Notes under the pieces: generated by a model
Seen by the model: only the letters and a program-made list of their open reading frames with translations
Databases searched by the model: none
What the model was told of the DNA's origin: nothing
Program-made: the position numbers and the translations under genes
Assembly (NCBI GenBank): GCA_966211525.1
Contig: CBIHOZ010000001.1
Span: forward strand, 40,064 to 104,063
Origin: Ohtaekwangia sp966211525
GTDB lineage: Bacteria > Bacteroidota > Bacteroidia > Cytophagales > Cyclobacteriaceae
Direction: 5' to 3'
Length of the DNA stretch: 64,000 nucleotides
Shown: in pieces, positions 42,606 to 51,492 of the stretch
Position numbering within the stretch: the stretch's first letter is position 1
Layout of the letters: the number at the start of each line of letters is the position of its first letter

Positions 42606-44239
42606 TGGAAAAAAGACCATACAATATATTTTTCGATCTCCATACGGTAAGCGGTATTGTACTGAGTGTACTGCTGTTCGTAATCTTCTTTGCAGGATCA
42701 TTCTCATTCTTCCGCGATGAGATCGTGAACTGGGAACGAAATGAGACTGTAACTACCAAAGGTGCAATTGACATTGATGTTGATGCAGCGCTCGATACAA
42801 TCGCGAAGAAATATACGCTTTACGGACGCGAAGTATCTATACACAAGGGATACGATGAACGAAGAGTGCGGGTAAACGTATCGGCCTCTGCCGACACCAC
42901 GAATAAGGAGGCAGGCGCTTTCTTATACATGGATACCAAAACATTTCAGTCGCACGACTATATATCATCTTACACGCTCGGAGAATTTTTATACCGCCTG
43001 CACTTCTTTGCACAAATACCCTACCCCGTTGGTTATTACCTGTCGGGCTTTACAGCGCTGTTCCTTTTCTTTATTGTACTAACCGGTATATTGATTCACT
43101 GGAAAAAAATCATCTCGAACTTTTACCTGTTTCGTCCGTGGGCAAAACTCAAAACAATATGGACTGATGCGCATACAGCATTGGGCACAATCGGTTTGCC
43201 ATTCCAGGCGGTATATGCCATAACGGGAGCGTTCTTCATGATCAATATATTCCTGGTTATACCCGATGTACTTTTTTTGTACGATGGCGATCAAGAAAAG
43301 ATATACGAAGATCTGGGCTATGCACATCCTACTTTTACATTCGCACATCAAAAACTCGATGCTCCGGTTAACGTAAATTCCATGGTGGCAGCGGTGCAGA
43401 GTAAGTGGGATAACTTTCAGGTAACGGAAGTACACATCATGCACCATGGCGATAAAGCAATGCATGTTATTGTCTCCGGAGAACTTGAGCGCGCCACCAA
43501 ATTTACCGGCACCGGTGAAGTTACATTCAAAGCCGCCACCGGCGAGATTGTTCATCAGAAAGATCCGTATGCACCAACAACATACCTGGATGGTGTAAAG
43601 AATATACTATACCGTTTACATTATGCAGACTATGGCGGTTATGGACTAAAGATTGCCAGCTTTCTGTTAGGATTGCTTTCATGTTTTGTTATCATCTCCG
43701 GCATTCTGATCTGGTTTGAGGCGCGCAACAAAAAGCATGTTCCGGAAAAGCAAAAGCGATTCAATAAAAGAGTAAGTAATATATACCTGGCCATCTGCCT
43801 GGCAATGTATCCGGTTACGGCATTGGCATTTATAGTTGTTCGATTTTTACCGGCCGATCTTGGCGCATCGCGTCAATCCGTTCTGTACGGTGTATACTTC
43901 GGAAGCTGGCTGCTGTTGTCTGTTTTCTTTTCGTGGAAGCGCAGTAACTTCATCACGAACAAGTATACATTGTTGTCGGGCGCTATACTCGGCATACTTA
44001 TACCCATTGTTAATGGTGTTTCAACCGGCAACTGGTTCTGGTATACCGTGGCAAATGGCCACTTCGATTTTTTTATAGTCGATGCCCTGTGGATAGGACT
44101 TTCGTTGATGTCATTCTACACCGTGTACAGGTTGAAGAACGTGAAGCCATCGTCTGGTGACGAAGACTCTCAAGCTGACGACACGATCCGGCAACCCGTA
44201 AAAAAGCGTCCGCGTGTAGCGACAGAAACTACAGTTTGA
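42605..44239 (+). CDS. PepSY-associated transmembrane protein, probable ferrisiderophore reductase
   Basis: A 544-residue inner-membrane protein of the PepSY_TM family (FpvG/YqjH-neighbour type). N-terminal helix (VLSVLLFVIFFAGSFSFFRDE) is followed by a PepSY-rich periplasmic region, and then helices at about residues 150-170, 200-225, 350-375 and four near the C-terminus. Conserved His residues stand at helix ends (HFFAQIPYPVG, IHWKK, LHYADYGGYG), as expected for heme or iron handling. It should reduce Fe(III)-siderophore in the periplasm. The last 30 residues are a charged cytoplasmic tail. The ATG at 42605 overlaps the previous stop by one base; an in-frame TTG at 42602 is less likely. Confidence 0.8.
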   Translation: MEKRPYNIFFDLHTVSGIVLSVLLFVIFFAGSFSFFRDEIVNWERNETVTTKGAIDIDVDAALDTIAKKYTLYGREVSIHKGYDERRVRVNVSASADTTNKEAGAFLYMDTKTFQSHDYISSYTLGEFLYRLHFFAQIPYPVGYYLSGFTALFLFFIVLTGILIHWKKIISNFYLFRPWAKLKTIWTDAHTALGTIGLPFQAVYAITGAFFMINIFLVIPDVLFLYDGDQEKIYEDLGYAHPTFTFAHQKLDAPVNVNSMVAAVQSKWDNFQVTEVHIMHHGDKAMHVIVSGELERATKFTGTGEVTFKAATGEIVHQKDPYAPTTYLDGVKNILYRLHYADYGGYGLKIASFLLGLLSCFVIISGILIWFEARNKKHVPEKQKRFNKRVSNIYLAICLAMYPVTALAFIVVRFLPADLGASRQSVLYGVYFGSWLLLSVFFSWKRSNFITNKYTLLSGAILGILIPIVNGVSTGNWFWYTVANGHFDFFIVDALWIGLSLMSFYTVYRLKNVKPSSGDEDSQADDTIRQPVKKRPRVATETTV

Positions 44240-44324
44240 GTCGTAACCTTCTTTTTTCCTGTGCTGCGTTTATTTTCCTGTTAACCGATATCCGCTAACG
44301 AATAACTTTTTAACGGATAACGAT

Positions 44325-44332
44325 TAACTTTA
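44325..44332 (+). promoter_or_regulatory. Candidate -7 box for def
   Basis: TAACTTTA, one mismatch to TAnnTTTG, ends 4 bases before the def ATG; with a normal spacing transcription would start at or next to the start codon. Confidence 0.35.
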
Positions 44333-44336
44333 CGCC

Positions 44337-44891
44337 ATGATTTATCCGATAGTAATGTATGGCGACCCGGTGCTTCGCCAGCGCGCAAAAGATATTGAAC
44401 AAGGCACAGATCTGAAGCAGTTGATCGATGACATGTTTGAAACCATGCACGGAGCCAGTGGTATAGGCCTGGCCGCTCCGCAGATTGGCAAGAGCATTCG
44501 CCTGTTTATAGTAGACGGTACCGTGCTGGAAGATGAAGAAGGCATGGAGAATTTTAAAAAGGCTTTCGTAAATCCGGAGATCCTGGAAGAAGTCGGAACT
44601 CCGTGGGAATTTGAAGAAGGCTGCCTGAGTATACCCAACATCCGTGAAAACGTTTCGCGCAAAGAGCGACTGAAGATCCGCTATTATGATGAGAACTGGA
44701 ATCTTCACGAAGAAGAATACGATGGCATGAAGGCGCGTATCATTCAGCATGAGTACGACCATATTGAAGGAAAACTTTTCGTAGACTATCTGCCGGCATT
44801 GAAGAAGCGTTTGCTGAAAGGTAAACTTGCCGATATATCCAAAGGCAAAGTCGATACCGAGTATAGAATCATCGCTCCGCTTAAGAAGTAA
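44337..44891 (+). CDS. def: Peptide deformylase
   Basis: Removes the formyl group from nascent N-terminal Met. The 184-residue protein holds all three motifs: GIGLAAPQIG (residues 42-51), EGCLSIP (metal ligand C96; the usual third residue is Val) and QHEYDH (ligands H138 and H142, catalytic E139). It is a stand-alone gene from its own promoter candidate, with no fmt neighbour; the aminotransferase gene follows after 26 bases and may be co-transcribed. Confidence 0.96.
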   Translation: MIYPIVMYGDPVLRQRAKDIEQGTDLKQLIDDMFETMHGASGIGLAAPQIGKSIRLFIVDGTVLEDEEGMENFKKAFVNPEILEEVGTPWEFEEGCLSIPNIRENVSRKERLKIRYYDENWNLHEEEYDGMKARIIQHEYDHIEGKLFVDYLPALKKRLLKGKLADISKGKVDTEYRIIAPLKK

Positions 44892-44917
44892 TGTTCACGC
44901 TGTAAGCTGGTGTATAT

Positions 44918-46060
44918 ATGAACATTCCTTCGCGCTTGCCCGATGTAGGTACGTCTATATTTTCAGTCATGTCGAAGATGGCGCTGGACTATGGCGCCAT
45001 TAATCTTTCGCAAGGCTTCCCTGACTTTAGCATTGACGAAAAAATTATTCAGCTGGTAAGCCGGTATATGCTGGAAGGCAACAACCAGTATGCACCGATG
45101 CCGGGTACGCCAGCCCTGCGTTCCATTATAGCGCAGGTAGTAGAGGCAACCTACAAGTGCAAGACCGATCCGGAAACAGAAATTACCATTACAGCCGGCG
45201 CTACCGAAGGTATATTTTCCATCATCGCGGCATTCATCAGCCCTGGTGATGAAGTGATCCTGTTTGATCCGTCTTACGATTCCTATAGTCCAGCTATACG
45301 CCTTAACGGAGGTGTGCCCGTTCATGTCAATGTATACCCTCCGGACTTCTCGATCGACTGGGATATAGTTCGCGCCAAAATTACTCCGCGCACACGCATG
45401 ATCATGATCAACACTCCGCATAATCCGTGCGGCTCGGTGTTACAGGAGCGCGACTTGCTGGAGCTTGAGAAGATTGTACTCGAACACAACCTGCTGGTGT
45501 TAAGCGATGAAGTATACGAACGGCTGATCTACGATGGACTTACGCATCAAAGTGTACTCCGTTACCCGGCATTGTCTTCACGAAGTCTTGCCGTGTTTTC
45601 ATTCGGAAAAACATTTCACGCTACCGGGTGGAAAGCAGGCTATGTAGTAGCCCCCGAGTATCTCACCAAAGAAGTTCGTAAGACACACCAGTTTATTGTG
45701 TTTAGTGTAAACACACCTGCGCAGCTCGCGCTCGCAGAGTATATGGGTACTCCGGAACATTACCAGTCGCTCGGAAAGTTTTATCAGCAGAAGCGCGATT
45801 TCTTTTTGAAGCAGATCGAAGGTTCATCGTTCGAACCGTTGCCGTGCAGTGGTTCATACTTTCAGGTAGTGTCGTATAAAAATATTTCTAAAAAGAGCGA
45901 TGTAGCGATGGCAGAAGACCTCACAAAGAATGTCAAGGTGGCTTCCAGTCCCGTTTCAGTTTTCTACAACGACAAAACCGATAACCACTTGCTTCGCTTT
46001 TGTTTTGCCAAAAAAGAAGAAACACTGGCAAAGGCAGGCGAGATACTGCGGAAGATATAG
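44918..46060 (+). CDS. PLP-dependent aminotransferase, methionine/glutamine type (YbdL-like)
   Basis: A 380-residue fold-type I aminotransferase. The N-terminus LPDVGTSIFSVMSKMALDYG then AINLSQGFPDF is characteristic of the YbdL/kynurenine-glutamine transaminase K group. PLP lysine is K231 in SFGKTFHATGWKAGY; NTPHNPCGSV (with Asn) and LSDEVYERLIYDG hold the cofactor ring. This group transfers amino groups from methionine, glutamine or aromatic acids to 2-oxo acids. The next gene encodes an omega-amidase-like nitrilase, the enzyme that removes the alpha-keto amide product of glutamine transamination, which supports a methionine-salvage or glutamine transaminase-omega-amidase pathway. Confidence 0.88.
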   Translation: MNIPSRLPDVGTSIFSVMSKMALDYGAINLSQGFPDFSIDEKIIQLVSRYMLEGNNQYAPMPGTPALRSIIAQVVEATYKCKTDPETEITITAGATEGIFSIIAAFISPGDEVILFDPSYDSYSPAIRLNGGVPVHVNVYPPDFSIDWDIVRAKITPRTRMIMINTPHNPCGSVLQERDLLELEKIVLEHNLLVLSDEVYERLIYDGLTHQSVLRYPALSSRSLAVFSFGKTFHATGWKAGYVVAPEYLTKEVRKTHQFIVFSVNTPAQLALAEYMGTPEHYQSLGKFYQQKRDFFLKQIEGSSFEPLPCSGSYFQVVSYKNISKKSDVAMAEDLTKNVKVASSPVSVFYNDKTDNHLLRFCFAKKEETLAKAGEILRKI

Positions 46061-46141
46061 AGACATTGCCAGCTATTCACAAAATTTTCCTTAGACAAAT
46101 TCCGGTTCATTGCGTTTCTTTGCAGGCGAAATCCACAAGCC

Positions 46142-46963
46142 ATGCAGGACCTTAAAATTACGCTGATCCAATCCGATTTGCACTGGGAAGACATCGAAGC
46201 TAATCTCGCGATGTTCGAGGAGAAGATCTGGCAGATCCCCGGTTCCACGGATGTGATCGTGCTCCCTGAAATGTTTACCACTGGTTTTACGATGTCCGCT
46301 AACAAAAAAGCGGAACTCATGAACATGCGCACCTTCAAGTGGATGAGACAAATGGCCGATCAGACCGGAGCGCTTATACTGGGCAGCTATATAGTAAGTG
46401 TACACGACCGCTACTACAACCGCCTCCTTTGGATGGAGCCCGGAGGAAATTTCAAAACATACGACAAGCGTCACCTTTTCAGAATGGAGAACGAGCACAA
46501 GACTTACTCCGCCGGAGAAAGTCTGCTCATCGGCACCTGGAAAGGCTGGAAGATATGCCCGCTCATTTGCTACGACCTGCGTTTCCCGGTGTGGAGCCGT
46601 AATCGTTGGGACCGGATCAACCAGAAATTATCATACGATGTTGCAGTCTATGTAGCCAACTGGCCGGTTACACGCATCGAGATGTGGGACACATTATTGA
46701 AAGCACGGGCCATTGAAAACCTGAGCTATGTAGTAGGCGTGAATCGCGTGGGACAGGATGATCATGGTATAGAATACAACGGTCACTCTTCTATTATCAG
46801 TCCCAAGGGCGAAGTGATTTATACCAACGAAGGTGGCGAAGCCGTGCGCACCATGGAGCTGAGTGCAAATGCGCTGCACGCATTCCGCGATCGCTTCCCG
46901 GCCTATATCGATGCTGATGATTTTACCATTGAGTTTGAAGAGTACGAAGAGTCAGAATTCTGA
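46142..46963 (+). CDS. Nitrilase-family omega-amidase (YafV-like)
   Basis: A 273-residue carbon-nitrogen hydrolase with the Glu-Lys-Cys triad: E43 in VLPEMFTTGF, K109 in YDKRHLF and C143 in LICYDLRFPVW. The MFTTGFTM and W-S-R-N-RW features match E. coli YafV, which hydrolyses alpha-ketoglutaramate and alpha-keto acid amides. It is 81 bases after the aminotransferase; the pair is widespread in bacteria. A strong terminator closes the unit 30 bases after the stop. Confidence 0.9.
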   Translation: MQDLKITLIQSDLHWEDIEANLAMFEEKIWQIPGSTDVIVLPEMFTTGFTMSANKKAELMNMRTFKWMRQMADQTGALILGSYIVSVHDRYYNRLLWMEPGGNFKTYDKRHLFRMENEHKTYSAGESLLIGTWKGWKICPLICYDLRFPVWSRNRWDRINQKLSYDVAVYVANWPVTRIEMWDTLLKARAIENLSYVVGVNRVGQDDHGIEYNGHSSIISPKGEVIYTNEGGEAVRTMELSANALHAFRDRFPAYIDADDFTIEFEEYEESEF

Positions 46964-46993
46964 TCGCTGTAGCTTCATACAAAAGTATACTTG

Positions 46994-47027
46994 AAAGGCC
47001 CTGTAAGACGCGGGGCCTTTTCTTTTA
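46994..47027 (+). terminator. Intrinsic terminator after the omega-amidase gene
   Basis: AAAGGCCC (46994-47001) pairs with GGGCCTTT (47013-47020), with an 11-base loop and the tail TCTTTT. Confidence 0.85.
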
Positions 47028-47105
47028 TGCGGCGGCAGACCCTACGGGCATTTGATTTCGAGAAGAAAATTCGGACGGCTCCTTCTTTAATCGTGCATCA
47101 AAAAC

Positions 47106-47113
47106 TACTTTTG
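47106..47113 (+). promoter_or_regulatory. Candidate -7 box for purH
   Basis: TACTTTTG matches TAnnTTTG, 37 bases before the purH ATG and downstream of a terminator. A weak TTTA near 47084 could be the -33 element. Confidence 0.5.
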
Positions 47114-47150
47114 CACCTCATTTTAAAATTTACCAAATCTATTCCTGAAC

Positions 47151-48677
47151 ATGGCCACCCAGAAAATTACCCGAGCTCTTATCTCTGTTTTTTATAAAGA
47201 TAACCTGGAACCTATAGTACATGCGCTCGGCAAGCAGGGAGTAGAATTTGTATCAACAGGCGGCACGCAGGAATTTATTGAGAAGCTGGGCTATGCTGTA
47301 ACACCGGTTGAGAACCTGACGGGATATCCTTCCATTTTTGGAGGTCGTGTGAAAACATTACACCCTGCTATATTCGGAGGTATACTTTACAGACGCGATG
47401 ATGCCGGTGATCTGAAGCAGGCCAAAGAGTTTAACATTGCTCCGATAGACTTGGTGATTGTAGACCTGTATCCGTTCGAAGAAACGGTTGCCAAAGGCGG
47501 ATCGGAAGAAGACATTATTGAGAAGATAGATATAGGTGGCATCTCTCTCATTCGTGGTGCAGCCAAGAATTTTAACGATGTGCTTATTGTTGCATCCCGC
47601 AATCAGTATAGCGAATTGCTGGCATTGTTGCAGGCGAAGAACTGCACGTCTGATTTAGCAGACCGCAAGAAGTTTGCAGCGATGGCGTTTGATGTTACAT
47701 CGCATTACGACTCCGCTATATTTAATTACTTCAACAACGAGTTTCAGATACCAAGCTATAAAAAAAGTTACCAACGAGGACGTGTACTTCGTTACGGGGA
47801 AAATCCTCATCAGAAAGGAACTTACTATGGTGACCTGGACGGACTGTTCGAACAACTCAACGGTAAAGAACTTTCCTATAACAACCTGGTAGATGTTGAT
47901 GCAGCGGTAAACCTGGTAAAAGAGTTTGAAGGTGAAACGGCTTTCGTTATCATCAAACATACCAACGCATGTGGTGTGGCTACCGGCACTTCGGTAAAAG
48001 ATGCATACCTCAAGGCATTCCAGGCCGATACTATATCTGCCTTTGGCGGTGTATTGGCTACCAATAAAACCATAGATATAGCAGCAGCAGAAGAGATCAA
48101 TAAACTGTTCTTCGAAATACTTATCGCTCCGGCTTACACCGATGATGCGCTGGCATTGTTACGCAGCAAGAAGAATCGTATGATCTTGTTGCAGAAGAAA
48201 CAACTTACTGAAACGAAGCAGAGCAAAACCATCCTCAATGGTATCATCGAACAAGACCTCGATCTGAAGACAGATGCCCAGACCGATCTGAAAGTAGTTA
48301 CCAAAGTAGCACCTACTGCAGCAGAGGTAAATGCTTTACTCTTCGCGAGCAAAATCTGCAAGCATACAAAATCAAATACCATTATACTCGCTGTAGATGG
48401 ACAGTTACTTGCCAGCGGAGTAGGACAGACCTCACGTGTTGATGCGTTGAAACAGGCAATTGAAAAAGCTGGTGCTTTTGGTTTTAATCTGAAGGGAGCT
48501 GTGATGGCATCAGATGCTTTCTTCCCGTTCCCGGATTGTGTGGAGATCGCTGATCAGCATGGTATTCATGCCGTGATCCAACCAGGAGGTTCCGTAAAAG
48601 ATCAGGATTCAATAGACTATTGTGACGGGCACGGTATGGCAATGGTATTTACCGGCACACGTCACTTTAAACATTGA
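47151..48677 (+). CDS. purH: Bifunctional AICAR formyltransferase/IMP cyclohydrolase
   Basis: Catalyses the last two steps of IMP synthesis. The 508-residue protein has the N-terminal MGS-like cyclohydrolase domain (ALISVFYKDNLEPIVHAL, FVSTGGTQEFIEKLGY, GGRVKTLHPAIFGGIL) and the C-terminal AICAR transformylase domain with RYGENPHQKG and KHTNACGVATG, whose Lys-His pair is catalytic. The end FFPFPDCVEIADQHG to AMVFTGTRHFKH is canonical. It is monocistronic by spacing (230 bases before mreB) and carries no visible PurR-type or purine riboswitch leader. Confidence 0.97.
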   Translation: MATQKITRALISVFYKDNLEPIVHALGKQGVEFVSTGGTQEFIEKLGYAVTPVENLTGYPSIFGGRVKTLHPAIFGGILYRRDDAGDLKQAKEFNIAPIDLVIVDLYPFEETVAKGGSEEDIIEKIDIGGISLIRGAAKNFNDVLIVASRNQYSELLALLQAKNCTSDLADRKKFAAMAFDVTSHYDSAIFNYFNNEFQIPSYKKSYQRGRVLRYGENPHQKGTYYGDLDGLFEQLNGKELSYNNLVDVDAAVNLVKEFEGETAFVIIKHTNACGVATGTSVKDAYLKAFQADTISAFGGVLATNKTIDIAAAEEINKLFFEILIAPAYTDDALALLRSKKNRMILLQKKQLTETKQSKTILNGIIEQDLDLKTDAQTDLKVVTKVAPTAAEVNALLFASKICKHTKSNTIILAVDGQLLASGVGQTSRVDALKQAIEKAGAFGFNLKGAVMASDAFFPFPDCVEIADQHGIHAVIQPGGSVKDQDSIDYCDGHGMAMVFTGTRHFKH

Positions 48678-48907
48678 TATATAGCTCCGGGTTGGCGCAA
48701 GGTTTTATGTATAGCCATTCGTTAGACGTGAAACCGTGAGCCAGCAACCTTGAACCATTGTCGTTCACCGACTGGATTGTTCAGGCGCTCTAAAAAAATT
48801 ACATTTTTATACTGATACTCATTAATTTGGTAAATTAAATGCAATTTTGCAGGCGCTATCTTGGTTAGTTCTAAGACATAATTTTTAAACATAGGGAATA
48901 CAGATAC

Positions 48908-49933
48908 ATGGCATTTTTTGATTTCTTCACCAGTGACATTGCAATAGATCTGGGAACAGCAAACACCCTTATCATTCACAAAGATAAGATCGTAGTGGAT
49001 GAGCCTTCTATCATCGCTCTCGACAAAGTAAACAACAAGGTGCTGGCCATTGGCCGTGAAGCCATGCAGATGCATGAGAAGACCCATGATCACATCAAGA
49101 CTATACGCCCGCTGAAGGAAGGTGTGATTGCCGACTTCCAGGCTGCCGAGATGATGCTGCGTGGTCTGATCAAAATGGTGGACACCGGTAAGCGCCTCTT
49201 CCCGCCATCTTACAGAATGGTGATCTGTATCCCGTCTGGTATAACCGAAGTTGAGAAGCGTGCCGTGCGCGACTCAGCTGAACATGCCGGTGCCAAAGAA
49301 GTATATATGATCTATGAACCGATCTCTGCTGCGATCGGTACAGGTATAGATATAGAACAGCCGATCGGTAACATGATCGTAGATATAGGCGGTGGAACAA
49401 CGGATATTGCCGTGATTGCCCTCTCGGGTATTGTGTGCGACCAGTCTATCCGCGTAGCGGGCGATACGTTCAACCGCGATATACTCGACTATATGAGACG
49501 CCAGCACAACCTGCTGATTGGTGAGCGCTCGGCTGAGAAAGTGAAGATTGAAGTTGGTTCTGCCCTGACGGAACTTGATGACGGACCAGATGATTACGAA
49601 ATCCGTGGTCGCGATCTGATGACCGGTATACCCAAGACAATCAAGATATCTTATTCAGAAGTTGCCTTCGCGCTTGATAAATCTGTTTCCAAACTCGAAG
49701 AAGCTGTTCTCAAAGCATTGGAAACATCTCCTCCTGAACTTTCAGCGGATATATACGAACGCGGTATATACCTGACTGGTGGTGGAGCTTTGCTGAGAGG
49801 ATTGGACAAACGTCTTGCCCTTAAAACCAAACTTCCGATTCACGTTGCAGACGATCCGCTTCGTGCCGTTGTTCGCGGAACAGGTCAGGCATTAAAGAAT
49901 ATTTCACAGTTCCGTGCTGTGTTAATGACCTAA
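48908..49933 (+). CDS. mreB: Rod-shape determining protein MreB
   Basis: Bacterial actin that organises elongasome peptidoglycan synthesis at the inner membrane. The 341-residue protein has the phosphate-1 loop (SDIAIDLGTANTLI), phosphate-2 (IVDIGGGTTDIAVI), and adenosine motif (GIYLTGGGALLRGLD). The N-terminal MAFFDFFTSD is a typical membrane-binding amphipathic start. It opens a mreB-mreC-mreD-mrdA-rodA cluster, so the organism is expected to grow as a rod or filament. An imperfect -7 box (CAATTTTG, 48842-48849) lies 58 bases upstream. Confidence 0.97.
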   Translation: MAFFDFFTSDIAIDLGTANTLIIHKDKIVVDEPSIIALDKVNNKVLAIGREAMQMHEKTHDHIKTIRPLKEGVIADFQAAEMMLRGLIKMVDTGKRLFPPSYRMVICIPSGITEVEKRAVRDSAEHAGAKEVYMIYEPISAAIGTGIDIEQPIGNMIVDIGGGTTDIAVIALSGIVCDQSIRVAGDTFNRDILDYMRRQHNLLIGERSAEKVKIEVGSALTELDDGPDDYEIRGRDLMTGIPKTIKISYSEVAFALDKSVSKLEEAVLKALETSPPELSADIYERGIYLTGGGALLRGLDKRLALKTKLPIHVADDPLRAVVRGTGQALKNISQFRAVLMT

Positions 49934-50002
49934 GCCTGGGCGGTTGCGAATGGGTGAGGTACGAATATTATCAGAAACTAAACGCACCTTAACTGGAGTT
50001 TA

Positions 50003-50839
50003 ATGGAGCGTCTATTTTATTTCATCTATCAGTACAGGGCTTTCTTTACGTTTATCGTGCTGGAAGTATTTTGCTTTTGGCTCGTGGTAGAAAACAATGC
50101 ATACCAGGGAGCCAAGTTTTTTAACTCTTCCAATACCGTAGTAGCATCCTTGAACAACTTCTCGCAAAGTATACGCGATTACTTTTTGCTGCGCGATGTA
50201 AACACAACGCTCGCAGAAGAGAATGCTATACTGCGCAGACGTGTGGAAGAAGATAACCTGCGGCTTGAAACCGACACGCTGGCTCTGCGCGATACAACCC
50301 TCACCAGACGATTTGATTTTGTAAGTGCCAAGGTGGTGAACAACCATGTTGACCAGTTCAAAAACTTTATCACTATAAATAAAGGCGAAGATGACGGCGT
50401 TGCTCCCGGCATGGCTGTTATCAGTCCGCTGGGCGTAGTGGGCAAAGTAAAAATGGTTTCCAATCATTATGGTGTCGTAACATCTTTGCTGCACATTGAT
50501 ATGATGGTGTCTGCCGTTCTCAAGCGCACCGGTCATTTTGGTTCGGTACAGTGGGAAGGTCACGACCCCGGACTTGTTAAGCTGAAATATATACCTCGTC
50601 ACGTAAACCCGATGGTGGGCGATACGGTTGTTACGTCCGGTTTCAATGCCATCTTCCCGGAAGGTATCATGATCGGAACGGTTGTAGATGTACAGCTGGG
50701 TAACGAAGCGCTGTCATACGACCTGAGTGTAAAACTGGCGCAAGACTTCCGCAAGCTCTCGTATGTAACGGTAGTTAAAAGCGAGCTGAAGCACGAATTG
50801 GATTCTTTGGAGCAGGCTGTTAACGAATTGGAGAAATGA
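50003..50839 (+). CDS. mreC: Rod-shape determining protein MreC
   Basis: A 278-residue bitopic protein: one N-terminal transmembrane helix (AFFTFIVLEVFCFWLVV), a coiled coil (about residues 58-90, LAEENAILRRRVEEDNLRLE) and two beta-barrel domains (VVNNHVDQFKNFITINKGED, GVAPGMAVISPLGVVGKV, VVTSGFNAIFPEGIMIG). MreC activates the PBP2-RodA synthase. It follows mreB by 69 bases and overlaps mreD by 4 bases. Confidence 0.95.
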   Translation: MERLFYFIYQYRAFFTFIVLEVFCFWLVVENNAYQGAKFFNSSNTVVASLNNFSQSIRDYFLLRDVNTTLAEENAILRRRVEEDNLRLETDTLALRDTTLTRRFDFVSAKVVNNHVDQFKNFITINKGEDDGVAPGMAVISPLGVVGKVKMVSNHYGVVTSLLHIDMMVSAVLKRTGHFGSVQWEGHDPGLVKLKYIPRHVNPMVGDTVVTSGFNAIFPEGIMIGTVVDVQLGNEALSYDLSVKLAQDFRKLSYVTVVKSELKHELDSLEQAVNELEK

Positions 50840-51348
50840 GCAGGGGGATGATTTTTCAGATCATAGCGTTTTTCATTTACCTGTTCTACCAGGTATTGAT
50901 CCTGCAAAACGTGGTTCTGTTCCATACAGCATTCTGTTTCCTGTATATACTATATCTGTTGTTGTTACCGGTAGAAACCAACCCGCTTGTATTGATGGGC
51001 ATTGGTTTTCTGATGGGTTTTGCCGTAGACATGTTTTATGAAAGCATCGGGTTACATGCCTTTGCATGTGTACTGATTATGTATGTGCGAAACTTCTGGC
51101 TTAATTCCATGACACCTCAGGGCGGCTACGACAGTAACTCTACACCGTCTCTTGCGTTGGGTGGGGTCCAGTGGTTTATTATCTATTCGTTGCCGCTTGT
51201 ATTTTTACACCATAGTGTTTTATTTTTTATGGAGGCTGGCGGCTTCGGAATGTTCTGGTTTACGCTGTGGAAAATTATCACCAGCACTTTTTTTACAATG
51301 CTGGTAATTTTAATTGCTCAATTTTTGTTTCCGAGCAGAAGACGCTAA
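50836..51348 (+). CDS. mreD: Rod-shape determining protein MreD
   Basis: A 170-residue integral membrane protein with about five helices (IIAFFIYLFYQVLILQNV, FLYILYLLLLPVETNPLVL, GFLMGFAVDMFYESIGLHAF). The GxxxDMFYxSxGLHA motif is typical for MreD of Bacteroidota. Its ATG lies in the ATGA overlap with mreC, so the pair is translationally coupled. A 144-base gap with a promoter-like box follows before mrdA. Confidence 0.9.
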   Translation: MSRGMIFQIIAFFIYLFYQVLILQNVVLFHTAFCFLYILYLLLLPVETNPLVLMGIGFLMGFAVDMFYESIGLHAFACVLIMYVRNFWLNSMTPQGGYDSNSTPSLALGGVQWFIIYSLPLVFLHHSVLFFMEAGGFGMFWFTLWKIITSTFFTMLVILIAQFLFPSRRR

Positions 51349-51470
51349 TTGTTTTACACTGACGTTTCTCTTGAGAGAATGTTCAGAGTATAGATATAGA
51401 GTCTCTTCAAACATTTATGCACACGTAATGTATCGAAGAAACTCGCGTCACCTGTACATTTACTATACCT

Positions 51471-51478
51471 TAACTTTG
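51471..51478 (+). promoter_or_regulatory. Candidate internal -7 box for mrdA-rodA
   Basis: TAACTTTG matches TAnnTTTG, 14 bases before the mrdA ATG within the mreD-mrdA gap. It could give PBP2-RodA expression separate from mreBCD. Confidence 0.5.
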
Positions 51479-51492
51479 CCTTATTATATACT

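Noticed and set aside
43079..43555. 158-codon minus-strand open frame opposite the PepSY reductase
   Set aside because: Antisense shadow of a supported gene with a Cys/His-rich, unfamily-like translation.
50012..50602. 196-codon minus-strand open frame opposite mreC
   Set aside because: It lies wholly antisense to a well-supported gene and has no recognisable protein features.
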